A stretch of 64,000 nt of DNA from positions 1-64,000 of the forward strand of contig NZ_JAPCID010000031.1 in assembly GCF_027587175.1 (NCBI RefSeq), written 5' to 3'. Positions 25,972-34,646 of this stretch are shown one piece after another. Within the stretch, counting starts at the first letter, position 1; every line of letters starts with the position of its first letter. This stretch comes from Solirubrobacter deserti (GTDB lineage Bacteria; Actinomycetota; Thermoleophilia; Solirubrobacterales; Solirubrobacteraceae). The position numbers were made by a program, and so were the translations under genes. The notes below the pieces were generated by a model. The model ran no database searches. It was not told the DNA's origin and worked only from the letters and a program-made list of their open reading frames with translations.

Positions 25972-28833
25972 ATGCGCCGCGCGCTGGGGTGCGCGCTGGC
26001 GGTGCTGGCGTGCACGGCCGGCGAGGCGGGGGCGCAGATCGTGGCGCCGCCGTGGTGCGGGACGGTGGAGCCGGACGCGGCGGCCGCGCTGCCGGACGGG
26101 ACGCGGGCCGGCGATCCGGCCGGTTCATTTCCGCACATCCCGGCGTACGCGATCGGGTGCACGCTGGACAAGATTGCCGCGGCGTCCAACGGGCGCATGA
26201 AGGTCGAGGAGGTCGGGCGCTCGGTGCAGGGCCGGCCGCTGTATCTGGCCACCATCGATGCGCGTGAGACCGAGGCGCAGCGGACGGCGTCGGACAACTA
26301 CAAGGCCATCCGGGCGACGCAGCTGAGCGACCCGGCGGCGTCGCTGGCGAAGCTGGCGGCCGCGGGCGACGCGGTGAAGGCGCCCGCGCTGTTCCAGGGC
26401 TCCATCCACGGCAACGAGTTCCAGGGCACCGACGCGGTCCTGATGCAGCTCGAGCGGCTGGCGACGACGCCGCGCGGCACCGACCCGGTCGTGGACCGGA
26501 TCCTCGACCACACGATCGTCGGCGCACTCGTGAACATCAACCCGGACGGGCGCGTCGCCGGCACGCGCGCGAACGCCGACGGGTTCGACATGAACCGCGA
26601 CTACCTGATCCAGTCGCAGCCCGAGATGCAGGTCTCCACGCGCGTGATGCGCGAGTGGAGCGCGCCGATCTTCGTCGACCTGCACGGCTACTTCACGCCC
26701 GCGATGCTCGGCGGGCCGACCAAGCCGCACAGCGAGGCGGTCGAGTACGACCTCTTCCTGAAGTGGAACCAGCTGCGGCTGGACCGCACGGAGGCCGCGT
26801 TCAACGCCGCCGGCTTCCAGCTGCAGCGACCGATCAACGACTGGTGCTCGACCGGCCAGCCGCCCGCGAGCGGCGTCTGCCCGAACGGTGAGACGCCCGG
26901 GCCGGACGTGGCGGAGGGGCTCGACGACCAGGCGCCGCACTTCTCCGCCATCTACGGCGAGGTCACGGGCCTGGACGCGTCCACCTTCGAGACGTGCCAG
27001 ACCGAGGCGTGCGGCGGGCGGCTCGGCGCCCGCCGTCAGGGCGAGATCATGATCGACACGACGCTGCGCCACCTGGCCGACGAGCGTGTCGCCCTGTTGC
27101 GGGACACCTTGGAGGTCGCGCGCCGCGGCGTGGCCGGCGCCGCGCGACCGGAGTGCTGTCCGGCGCCGTTCGACACCGACCACAACTGGATGGTCGAGTA
27201 CCCGACCGCGTTCGTGATCCCGGTCGGAGCGGGGCAGCGGTCCGACGCCGAGGCCAACCGGCTCGTGCGCTGGCTGCTCGAGAACCAGGTCGAGGTGCAC
27301 ACGCTGAACGCGGCCGCGTCGTTCGGCGGGCAGACGTTCGCCGCCGGCTCGTACGTGGTGCCGATGAAGCAGGCACGGCGCGGGATGGCGCACACGGCGC
27401 TGTCGGTCGGCACGGACATCTCGGCGCGCATCTCGCGCGTGTACGCGCCGCCGACGGCGTGGAGCCTCGGCTACCTATGGGGCGCGGACACGGTCACGAT
27501 CCCGGCGGGCGCGTCCTTCTCGCCCGCGTCGACGAAGATCACCGCGCCGGTGCCGGCCGGCTCGGGCGTGAGCGGGAGCGGGGAGATGACGGTGCTGACG
27601 GTCAACTCGCCGTCGGCGATCCGGACGCTCAACGCCACGCTCGCGGCGGGCGTGGGCGGGTATCGCACCGGGGACGGGCGCGTCGCGTTCCGCGGCGAGC
27701 CGGACGCGCTGGTGGCGGCCGCGGCGGCGAACGAGGTGCGCCTGGTGCGGGCCACCGCCTCCTCGCTGGGCGCGCTGGAGCAGATCACGCGCGTGCCGCG
27801 GATCGCGGTCATGACGGCCGCGCCCAACCAGGAGACGTGGGCGCTCGAGCGCCTGGGTTACGTGGCCGACGCTGTCGGGACGGCGGCGCTCAACGGTGCC
27901 GTCGATCCGCTGGCGGGCTACGACACGATCTTCAACTCGGGGACGTGGCCGACCGGGACGGCGAACGCGGTCGCGCGCACGCGCCTGTCGGCCTTCTTCG
28001 CTCGTGGCGGCGGCTATGTGGGCGGCGGCACCAGCGCGGGCGCGTTCCTGGCGAGCGCCGGCGAGGTCGCCGGGCTCACGACCGCGAACCGGTCGGGCAA
28101 CGGACGCTCGGGCATCATCAACTGGGTGCGGGCGCCGTTCTCGCCGATCACGGGCGCCTATCCCGCGCGCGACACGGCGATCGTGGACCCGCCGGTGTGG
28201 TTCACGTCGATGCCGTCCTCGTGGGCGGTCGACGGCTCGCTGCCGGAGAGCGACTTCCTGGCCGCGGGGCTGTGGCCGGACGACGCCCAGTCGCTCAGCG
28301 CGCCGGGCTCGGCCGTGATCGCGCACGGGCTCAACACGGCCGGGACCTCGCGCCAGGCCGTGTTCGCCATGAACCCGCTGTACCGGGCGATCCCCGAGCG
28401 TGAGTGGCCGATGCTGGCCGCGGCGCTGAACTGGAGCGCGGCCGGGCCGGACGTCGTGTCCGAGGCGCTGGCCACGGGCGTCGTGAGCGGGACGGTGCCG
28501 GCCACGCTGTCGCTGTCGCTGGGCGCCGCGGCCACGTTCCCGCCGTTCGTGCCGGGGGTCGAGGAGGACTACGAGGCCGGCACGACCGCGAAGGTGATCT
28601 CGACCGCGGGTGACGCGGCGCTGAGCGTGTCGCAGCCGGGGCACATGACCAACGGCGCGTTCACGCTGGCCGAGCCGCTGCGGGTCTCGTTCTCGAAGGC
28701 GGCGTGGACCGGGCCGGTGTCGAACGAGTCGGTGGACGTCACGTTCCGGCAGCGGATCAAGCGGACGGACCCGCTGCGGACGGGGACCTACTCGCGCACG
28801 GTGACGTTCACGTTGTCGACCACCAGTCCGTAG
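25972..28833 (+). CDS. Secreted M14-family peptidase-like protein with amidotransferase-like domain
   Basis: The ATG at 25972, preceded by GGAAGGG, gives 953 residues with a signal peptide (MRRALGCALAVLACTAGEAGA). In-frame GTG 25954 and ATG 25957 are alternative starts. Zinc-site motifs are SIHGNEFQGTD (HxxE at about 145-148) and FVDLHGYF (third His about 237), with NINPDGRVAGTRANADGFDMNRDY in register for the Arg pair. The C-terminal half contains RIAVMTAAPNQETWALERLGY..GGGYVGGGTSAGAFL, resembling a class I glutamine amidotransferase-like fold. It shares this two-part design with the protein at 20340-23432. It is probably an extracellular peptidase. The 3' end overlaps the convergent methyltransferase gene by 46 bases. 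Confidence 0.8.
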   Translation: MRRALGCALAVLACTAGEAGAQIVAPPWCGTVEPDAAAALPDGTRAGDPAGSFPHIPAYAIGCTLDKIAAASNGRMKVEEVGRSVQGRPLYLATIDARETEAQRTASDNYKAIRATQLSDPAASLAKLAAAGDAVKAPALFQGSIHGNEFQGTDAVLMQLERLATTPRGTDPVVDRILDHTIVGALVNINPDGRVAGTRANADGFDMNRDYLIQSQPEMQVSTRVMREWSAPIFVDLHGYFTPAMLGGPTKPHSEAVEYDLFLKWNQLRLDRTEAAFNAAGFQLQRPINDWCSTGQPPASGVCPNGETPGPDVAEGLDDQAPHFSAIYGEVTGLDASTFETCQTEACGGRLGARRQGEIMIDTTLRHLADERVALLRDTLEVARRGVAGAARPECCPAPFDTDHNWMVEYPTAFVIPVGAGQRSDAEANRLVRWLLENQVEVHTLNAAASFGGQTFAAGSYVVPMKQARRGMAHTALSVGTDISARISRVYAPPTAWSLGYLWGADTVTIPAGASFSPASTKITAPVPAGSGVSGSGEMTVLTVNSPSAIRTLNATLAAGVGGYRTGDGRVAFRGEPDALVAAAAANEVRLVRATASSLGALEQITRVPRIAVMTAAPNQETWALERLGYVADAVGTAALNGAVDPLAGYDTIFNSGTWPTGTANAVARTRLSAFFARGGGYVGGGTSAGAFLASAGEVAGLTTANRSGNGRSGIINWVRAPFSPITGAYPARDTAIVDPPVWFTSMPSSWAVDGSLPESDFLAAGLWPDDAQSLSAPGSAVIAHGLNTAGTSRQAVFAMNPLYRAIPEREWPMLAAALNWSAAGPDVVSEALATGVVSGTVPATLSLSLGAAATFPPFVPGVEEDYEAGTTAKVISTAGDAALSVSQPGHMTNGAFTLAEPLRVSFSKAAWTGPVSNESVDVTFRQRIKRTDPLRTGTYSRTVTFTLSTTSP

Positions 28834-29426
28834 AGGGTCGCGGCCACGGCGGTCGCGAGGTTGAGGCTGGAGACGCCGGCGCGCATGGGGATCCGTACCA
28901 GCGCGTCGGCCGAGGCCTTCAGCTCGGGCGACAGGCCGTGGCGCTCGGAGCCGAAGGCGAGGACGGCGTAGCGTGGGACGCGGCGCTCCTCGCCCTCGGG
29001 GTCGATCGCGATCAGCGGGCGGTCGGTGTGCGGCGGGGTGGCGGTTTGCAGGACGGGGAGCGCGAACTGGAGGCCGGCGGCGCCGCGGATCGCGCCCGGC
29101 TGCCACGGGTCGGCGGTGGAGAGCACGGCGGCGGCGTCCGCGGCGGCCGCGACGCGGATGGCGGCGCCGAGGTTGCCGAGGTGACGCGGCTCCTCGAGGT
29201 AGATCACGGGGCCGGAGCGCTGCAGCGCGGCGGCGAGCGCGTACGCGGGACGCCGCGCGACCGTGACGATCTCCTCGCCCGGCTCGATGGGCGGGAGCGT
29301 GAGGTCCGGCGCCAGCAGGGCCCGCATCCGCTCGATCTCGGCCGCGTCGCCGGTCACGCTGACGATCTCGGCGCCGAAGCGCAGCGCGTGCTTGAGCGCG
29401 TGGAAGCCCTCGAGCCGGACGTCCAT
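28788..29426 (-). CDS. TrmH/SpoU-family RNA 2'-O-methyltransferase
   Basis: The 212-residue protein has the three SPOUT motifs of TrmH-like enzymes: a NLGAAIR segment (motif 1), VLAFGSERHGLSPE (motif 2) and VRIPMRAGVSSLNLATAVAATLYG (motif 3). They form the knotted SAM-binding site and catalytic arginine region. Members methylate ribose 2'-OH in tRNA or rRNA. The N-terminal part is short and lacks a clear L30-like substrate-binding domain. It starts one base after the stop of the queuosine-salvage gene on the same strand, linking two RNA-modification functions. The exact RNA target is unknown. Confidence 0.88.
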   Translation of the reverse strand: MDVRLEGFHALKHALRFGAEIVSVTGDAAEIERMRALLAPDLTLPPIEPGEEIVTVARRPAYALAAALQRSGPVIYLEEPRHLGNLGAAIRVAAAADAAAVLSTADPWQPGAIRGAAGLQFALPVLQTATPPHTDRPLIAIDPEGEERRVPRYAVLAFGSERHGLSPELKASADALVRIPMRAGVSSLNLATAVAATLYGLVVDNVNVTVRE

Positions 29427-29427
29427 C

Positions 29428-30309
29428 TCAATAGGCGGTGGTGCGGGCGCGGTGGCGCGGGCGGGCCTTGTAGCGGGCGCCGGCGCCGCGGTTCCAGAGC
29501 GCGTTGTCGACCGCGGTCGCCGTCGTGCTCCCGTGCGCGGCGACGAGCAGCTCGACGGCGTGCAGCGCGCACGCCCGGATCTCGACCTCCTCCGGCGAGT
29601 CGTGCTCGATCAACTGCTCGGCGTCGATGCGGGCCACGAGGTCGTCGTCGAAGCCGAGGATGCCGTCCAGGCGCAGCACGTGGGGGACGAGGTTGTCGGC
29701 GAACAGCGTCAGGCGGTGCAGGTCGCGCCCGTCGGCCAGGCCCTGCAGCGCGAGGTCGGCGGCGGCGATCTGCGCCCGCTTGTAGAGCGGGATCGCCTTA
29801 CCCTTGTAGGGCGAGATGTCGTACCAGGTGGGCCAGGTGGAGAGCTCGGTCGCGAGCTCCTCCGCGGTGCCGGAGCGGGCGAACACGCAGAACGAGTCCC
29901 CGACGCGCTGGCCGAGCTCGCGCAGGCTGCGCTCGAACAGCGCCATCAGCGGGTGGTCGGCGGCCTGGCCGAGCGCCTGGGCGATCTCCTCGCGGGTGAC
30001 GTGCTTGAGCGCCTCGATCGTCCACGGGCCGTGCCCGCGCAGCCCGTTCTCGACGGTTCGGAAGCCGGAGAGCCCGGGCGGCTTGTTGAGCGTCGGAAAC
30101 CAGCCGCTGCCGAAGTTGATGGCGTTGAGCTGGAGGCTGAACGCGGCCCGCAGCTCGTCGTCGGCCTCGCCGTTGAGGTCCGGCGCGGGCGGCGAGACGG
30201 CGGGCAGCTCGCGCGCGTAGTCGGTGATCGCGTCCTCGTGGATGCGCACGTGGGTGGCCTGCTCCGCGACCCATGCGGCCTTGGCGCGGATCTCGTCGGT
30301 CAGCGTCAT
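29428..30309 (-). CDS. Queuosine 5'-phosphate N-glycosylase/hydrolase (Qng1, DUF2419)
   Basis: This family salvages the modified base queuine by cleaving queuosine 5'-monophosphate. The 293-residue product carries its hallmarks: LNAINFGSGWFPTLNKPPGLSG, a SPYKGKAIPLYKRAQI segment, RLTLFADNLVPHVLRLDGIL, and a C-terminus ending in GARYKARPRHRARTTAY. The family is best known in eukaryotes and occurs sporadically in bacteria. It acts in the cytoplasm. The next gene, one base away, encodes a TrmH-like methyltransferase. No queuosine synthesis or tgt gene lies in the window. Family recognition is strong. Confidence 0.87.
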   Translation of the reverse strand: MTLTDEIRAKAAWVAEQATHVRIHEDAITDYARELPAVSPPAPDLNGEADDELRAAFSLQLNAINFGSGWFPTLNKPPGLSGFRTVENGLRGHGPWTIEALKHVTREEIAQALGQAADHPLMALFERSLRELGQRVGDSFCVFARSGTAEELATELSTWPTWYDISPYKGKAIPLYKRAQIAAADLALQGLADGRDLHRLTLFADNLVPHVLRLDGILGFDDDLVARIDAEQLIEHDSPEEVEIRACALHAVELLVAAHGSTTATAVDNALWNRGAGARYKARPRHRARTTAY

Positions 30310-30354
30310 GCCCGGCCGACCCTAGCCGTCCGCGCGGCGGGGTAGCGCCCGGTG

Positions 30355-30828
30355 ATGACAGACCCACGTCACGGAGACCAGCTGGACCGGCCCTACGGCG
30401 ACCAGGAGACCGACTACGTCGTCATCGGCCCCGAAGACCCGGCCACGTTGGCGCAGGCCGACGACCCCGCGATGCAGGCCGTCGAGGAGGCCGGCGGCGG
30501 CCAGGCGGAAGGCTTCGAGCTGGCCGAGCAGCAGTTGATCGAGAACGCCGAGAACGCGCCCGAGCCCGAGCTGGCCGCGGACGGCTTCGACCTCGACGAC
30601 CCCGCCACGGCCGTCGACGAGGACGACGCCGACACGGTGGCCAAGGACCTCTCCGACCTCGAGCGCACCGACGAGGGCACGCTCGCCGCGCCCCGGGACC
30701 GCGAGGCGCTGCGCGCGAGCGCCGAGCCGGGGGAGGCCGACGAGGTGCACTCGTCCGAGGTCACGTTCGACCCGCAGGCGGGCCCCGACGACCCGGGCCA
30801 GGGCCCGGGCATCGAGTTCGAGCGCTGA
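30355..30828 (+). CDS. Small acidic protein with EGFELAE motif
   Basis: The 157-residue protein (ATG 30355; GTG 30352 is equally possible) is highly acidic, with no membrane segment, and is probably largely disordered. Its most ordered stretch is GQAEGFELAEQQLIENAENA near residues 50-69. The same motif occurs in the 84-residue protein at 59165-59419 (SEGFELAEADLIEHAEHG). Beyond this I recognise no family. It lies 36 bases upstream of the PcrA helicase gene and may share its promoter. The function is unknown. Confidence 0.6.
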   Translation: MTDPRHGDQLDRPYGDQETDYVVIGPEDPATLAQADDPAMQAVEEAGGGQAEGFELAEQQLIENAENAPEPELAADGFDLDDPATAVDEDDADTVAKDLSDLERTDEGTLAAPRDREALRASAEPGEADEVHSSEVTFDPQAGPDDPGQGPGIEFER

Positions 30829-30864
30829 GCCGTCCTCGGGGAGCGCTAGCGTCCATGGGACGCC

Positions 30865-33057
30865 GTGCCCGCCGACGCCGCCATCGATCACCTGCTGGAA
30901 GGACTGAACCCGCCGCAGCGGGACGCCGTCACGCACGGCGAGGGGCCGATGCTCATCCTCGCCGGCGCCGGCTCGGGCAAGACGCGCGTGATCACGCACC
31001 GGATCGCGTACCTGCTGCGTACGGGGCAGGCGCGCCCGGGCGAGATCCTCGCGATCACCTTCACCAACAAGGCCGCGGCGGAGATGCGCGAGCGCGTCGA
31101 GCTGCTGGTCGGCCGCGCCACCCGCGCCATGTGGGTGATGACGTTCCACGCCGCGTGTGCCCGCATGCTGCGCGCGCACGCCGACAAGCTCGGCTTCACG
31201 CGCCAGTTCACGATCTACGACTCCGCCGACCAGCGGCGGCTGATGAAGCAGTGCCTGGACAACCGCGGGTACGACACCAAGCGCTACACGCCGCGTGCGA
31301 TGCAGTCCCAGATCAGCCGGGCCAAGAACACGCTGGTCACCGCGGAGCAGTACGCCGAGACCGTCGGCTCGCCGTTCGAGGAGATCGTCGCCGAGATCTA
31401 CGCCGACTACGACCGCGAGCTGTTGCGGATGAACGCGATGGACTTCGACGACATGCTGCTGAACTCGGTGCGGCTGCTGGAGCGCCATCAGGACGTCCGG
31501 GACGCGTACTCCAACCAGTTCCGCTGGGTGATGGTCGACGAGTACCAGGACACCAACAAGGTCCAGTACCGGTGGTTGCAGCTGCTGACGTCCGAGCACC
31601 GCAACCTGGCCGTGGTGGGTGACGACGCGCAGTCGATCTACGGCTTCCGCGCCGCCGACATCCGGAACATCCTCGAGTTCGAGGAGGACTATCCGGACGC
31701 GCACGTCGTCAAGCTCGAGCAGAACTACCGCTCGACGCAGACCATCCTGGACGCCGCGAACGCGCTGATCTCCAACAACCGCGGCCAGATGCCCAAGCAC
31801 CTGTGGACGGACCTCGGGCAGGGAGATCCGGTGCGGGTGCGCGAGATGGCCGACGAGCACGCCGAGGCGCGCTGGGTCACGGCCGAGATCCAGCGGCTCG
31901 TGGACGAGGGCGTGTCGCGCTCGGAGATCGCGGTCTTCTACCGGACCAACGCGCAGTCGCGCGTGCTGGACGAGATGCTCACGCGCGCCGGGGTCGCCTA
32001 CCAGGTGATCGGCGGGCCGAAGTTCTACGAGCGGGCGGAGGTCAAGGACGCGATCGCGTACCTGACGTTCCTCGTGAACCCGCAGGACGCGACCGCCTTC
32101 ACGCGGATCGCGAACTCGCCGCGGCGCGGGATCGGGCAGACGTCGCTGAGCCGCGTGCTCGCGCACGCCAACAACATGGGGATCTCCGTATGGGAGGCGG
32201 CCGAGGGCGAGGTGCCCGGCCTGGCCAAGCCCGCCCGCAACGCGATCGGGCGCTTCATGGACACCATGAACGCGCTCAAGCGCCGCGCGGAGGAGAACGG
32301 CCCGGTCGCGCAGCTGCTGGACGCCGTCCTGCACGAGTCCGGCTACCTGGACGCGCTGCACGCCGAGCGCACGATCGAGGCGCAGGGCCGCGTCGAGAAC
32401 CTGCAGGAGCTGGTGTCCGCCGCCGCCCAGTACGACGTCAACGCCGAGAACGGCAGCCTGGACGAGTTCCTCCAGCAGACGTCGCTGTTCGCCGACTCGG
32501 ACAACCTGCGCGAGGACGAAGGCCTCGTGACGTTGATGACCATGCACAACGCGAAGGGGCTCGAGTTCCCGATCGTGTTCATGATCGGCATGGAGGACGG
32601 CACGTTCCCGCACTCGCGCTCGATCGAGGAATCGAACCTCGAGGAGGAGCGCCGGCTCGCGTACGTCGGCGTCACCCGTGCCATGCGCCAGCTCACGCTC
32701 ACCTACGCGCGGCGGCGCATGGGCTACGGGGGCGGCGGGGCCACGCCGACGATCAAGTCGCGCTTCCTGGACGAGCTCCCGCGCGAGCTGACCGACCAGC
32801 CGGCCCGCATCTCGCGCGGGTTTCCGACGCCGGGCCGCGTCGCGTCCTGGTCGCAGGCCGCGGCGGCCTCCGCGGAGTATTCGGCGGACACGAATGACGC
32901 CCAGCTGTTCAAGGTGGGCGACGACGTCGTCCACGCGCAACTCGGCGACGGCGTCGTGACCGACCTGCAGCCGGGCGGGATCGTCGTCGTGCGCTTCGAG
33001 GGCGAGGGCCGCGACCGGTCGCTGATGGCCGACGTGGCTCCGATCCGCAAGCGCTGA
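30865..33057 (+). CDS. pcrA: ATP-dependent DNA helicase, UvrD/PcrA family
   Basis: This 730-residue superfamily 1 helicase unwinds DNA 3' to 5' in repair and replication restart. Motifs are the Q motif LNPPQRDAV, motif I AGAGSGKT (33-40), Ia AITFTNKAAAEM, II MVDEYQDTN, III VVGDDAQSIYGFRAAD, IV VKLEQNYRST, V TLMTMHNAKGLEFPIV and VI ERRLAYVGVTRA. A short Tudor-like tail (VGDDVVHAQLGDGVVTDLQPGGIVVVRFEG) follows, as in PcrA where it contacts RNA polymerase. The GTG start fits the family N-terminus. Confidence 0.95.
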   Translation: MPADAAIDHLLEGLNPPQRDAVTHGEGPMLILAGAGSGKTRVITHRIAYLLRTGQARPGEILAITFTNKAAAEMRERVELLVGRATRAMWVMTFHAACARMLRAHADKLGFTRQFTIYDSADQRRLMKQCLDNRGYDTKRYTPRAMQSQISRAKNTLVTAEQYAETVGSPFEEIVAEIYADYDRELLRMNAMDFDDMLLNSVRLLERHQDVRDAYSNQFRWVMVDEYQDTNKVQYRWLQLLTSEHRNLAVVGDDAQSIYGFRAADIRNILEFEEDYPDAHVVKLEQNYRSTQTILDAANALISNNRGQMPKHLWTDLGQGDPVRVREMADEHAEARWVTAEIQRLVDEGVSRSEIAVFYRTNAQSRVLDEMLTRAGVAYQVIGGPKFYERAEVKDAIAYLTFLVNPQDATAFTRIANSPRRGIGQTSLSRVLAHANNMGISVWEAAEGEVPGLAKPARNAIGRFMDTMNALKRRAEENGPVAQLLDAVLHESGYLDALHAERTIEAQGRVENLQELVSAAAQYDVNAENGSLDEFLQQTSLFADSDNLREDEGLVTLMTMHNAKGLEFPIVFMIGMEDGTFPHSRSIEESNLEEERRLAYVGVTRAMRQLTLTYARRRMGYGGGGATPTIKSRFLDELPRELTDQPARISRGFPTPGRVASWSQAAAASAEYSADTNDAQLFKVGDDVVHAQLGDGVVTDLQPGGIVVVRFEGEGRDRSLMADVAPIRKR

Positions 33058-33115
33058 AACACACGGGTTACCCGGAGCGACAGCCGCCTTCCCGGCTCAT
33101 AAGGTGCCGGACGTC

Positions 33116-34261
33116 ATGCGCGCCCTGCTGCTCCTCGCCTCGATCGTCGTCCTCGTCGACACGTCGTTCTACGCCGCGATCACGCCGCTGCTGCCGGACC
33201 TGACGGAGGAGTTCGGGCTGTCGAAGACCGGCGCGGGCGTGCTGGCGGCCGCGTACCCGATCGGGACGTTCGTCGGCGGCCTGCCCGGCGGCTACATGGC
33301 CGCTCGCGTGGGCGTGAAGCCGACGGTGCTGGCCGGCCTGGCGCTGATGACGGTCGCCAGCGTCGGCTTCGCGTTCGCGAACACGGTGCTGCTGCTGGAC
33401 CTCGCCCGCTTCGTGCAGGGCGTCGGCGGCGCGGCGTCGTGGGCGGGCGCGATGGCCTGGATCGCGGGCGCGGCGCCGAAGGAGCAGCGCGGCCAGATGA
33501 TCGGCACCGCGATGGGCGCGGCGATCGCGGGCGCGCTCTTCGGCCCGGTGATCGGCGTCGCGGCGGACCTGACGTCGTACGCGCTCGTGTTCTGCACGGT
33601 CGGGGCGGTCGGCGTCGGTCTGATGGTGTGGACGCTGCGGACGCCCGCCGCCAAGCCGCTCGGCGACGGCTCGCTCCGCGGCCTGTTCGGCGCGCTCCGC
33701 AACGGCCAGGTGCGCGTGGGCCTGCTGCTGGTGACGATCCCCGGCCTGCTGTTCGGCACGCTCTCGGTGCTCGGCCCGCTGCGGATGGACGAGCTCGGCG
33801 CGGTCTCGGCCGCGATCGGCGCCACCTGGCTGGTCGCCGCGGGCCTGGAGGCGATCGTCAGCCCGCTCGCGGGCCGCTTCAGCGATCGCCGCGGCCGGAT
33901 CGCCCCGCTGCTCGCCGGCCTGCTCGGGGGCGCGGTTGCGTTCGCGATCCTGCCGTGGCCGGACACGGCGCTGCTGCTCGCGATCGTGATCGTGCTGGGC
34001 TCGCCCGTGATCGGCCTGCTGTGGGCGCCCGCGATGGCGATGCTCTCCGACGGCGCCGACCACGTGGGCCTCGAGCAGGGCCTCGCATTCGGGCTGATGA
34101 ACCTCACGTGGGCGACCGGCCAGAGCATCGGCGACATCGGCGGCGCGCGGCTCGGCGAGTCCGCGGGCGACGAGGTCGCCTACCTCGTGCTCTCCGCGAT
34201 CTGCCTGTTGGCGTTCCTCGTGCTGCGCGCGACTTCGGTCCGGCGACCGGCGCCTGCATGA
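33116..34261 (+). CDS. MFS transporter, efflux type
   Basis: The 381-residue protein has 12 hydrophobic segments and the MFS signature after span 2 (GGYMAARVGVKPT) and a related loop FSDRRGRIAP between spans 8 and 9. The N-terminus VVLVDTSFYAAITPLLPDL and the acidic loop LTEEFGLSKTGAGVLAAAYPIG match multidrug or sugar efflux MFS members. The ATG at 33116 is preferred because AAGG lies about 10 bases upstream; GTG 33104 is in frame. The substrate is unknown. Its stop overlaps the start of the next small membrane protein. Confidence 0.85.
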   Translation: MRALLLLASIVVLVDTSFYAAITPLLPDLTEEFGLSKTGAGVLAAAYPIGTFVGGLPGGYMAARVGVKPTVLAGLALMTVASVGFAFANTVLLLDLARFVQGVGGAASWAGAMAWIAGAAPKEQRGQMIGTAMGAAIAGALFGPVIGVAADLTSYALVFCTVGAVGVGLMVWTLRTPAAKPLGDGSLRGLFGALRNGQVRVGLLLVTIPGLLFGTLSVLGPLRMDELGAVSAAIGATWLVAAGLEAIVSPLAGRFSDRRGRIAPLLAGLLGGAVAFAILPWPDTALLLAIVIVLGSPVIGLLWAPAMAMLSDGADHVGLEQGLAFGLMNLTWATGQSIGDIGGARLGESAGDEVAYLVLSAICLLAFLVLRATSVRRPAPA

Positions 34262-34521
34262 GCAATGCGCTGAGCGGGAATGCTCAGCCCATGGCCAACA
34301 GAACCGAACGCAAGCTCACCGGCAGCGGCGGCCGGTTCATCATGATCGGCGCGCCGCTCGTCGTCATCGGCATCGTCCTCGCGCTCCTGCTCGACCACAA
34401 CTGGGTCGGCATCGGCGTCACGCTCGCCGTCCTGGGCGCGATCCCCACCGTCGTCGGCATCGCGCTGACCCTGTTCGCGGGCGTCAACCGTCACGCGCGC
34501 AAGGACCGCCCCTTCGCGTAG
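34258..34521 (+). CDS. Small two-span membrane protein
   Basis: The ATG at 34258 overlaps the transporter stop (ATGA), giving 87 residues; an internal ATG (MANRTERK) is also possible. Two hydrophobic segments (MIGAPLVVIGIVLALLL and VTLAVLGAIPTVVGIALTLFAGV) are joined by a short HNWVG loop, with basic ends on both sides. No family is recognised. Coupling to the MFS gene suggests a partner or regulatory subunit, which is inference. Confidence 0.6.
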   Translation: MSNALSGNAQPMANRTERKLTGSGGRFIMIGAPLVVIGIVLALLLDHNWVGIGVTLAVLGAIPTVVGIALTLFAGVNRHARKDRPFA

Positions 34522-34543
34522 CGAATCTTGGCGCGATTTGCGG

Positions 34544-34563
34544 CGCGTTTTGGCACAAACGCG
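34544..34563. terminator. Hairpin in a low-GC gap
   Basis: CGCGTTT (34544-34550) pairs perfectly with AAACGCG (34557-34563) around TGGCAC. It lies 23 bases after the small membrane protein stop, in a stretch richer in A/T than the rest, and before the DUF559-like gene. It could terminate the upstream pair or regulate the downstream gene. Confidence 0.4.
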
Positions 34564-34596
34564 TGTTGATCCGTGCCAGCAAGCCGCTTGATCATC

Positions 34597-34646
34597 GGGG
34601 GTGATGAACAAACAGGTCGCGAGAGGACTCGTTCGTACATCACCCC
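34597..34646 (+). repeat. Palindromic element overlapping a gene start, copy 1
   Basis: GGGGTGATG (34598-34606) is the exact inverted complement of CATCACCCC (34638-34646), with further pairing inside (GAAC 34606-34609 with GTTC 34631-34634). The left arm contains the putative Shine-Dalgarno run and the ATG of the DUF559-like gene, so in mRNA a hairpin would bury the start site. The same element, more perfect, stands at 54583-54633. Confidence 0.75.

Noticed and set aside
33060-33115. Short CGGGT/ACCCG and AGCCG/CGGCT inverted repeats after pcrA as a terminator
   Set aside because: The stems are only 5 bases, and one has no room for a loop; too weak to call.
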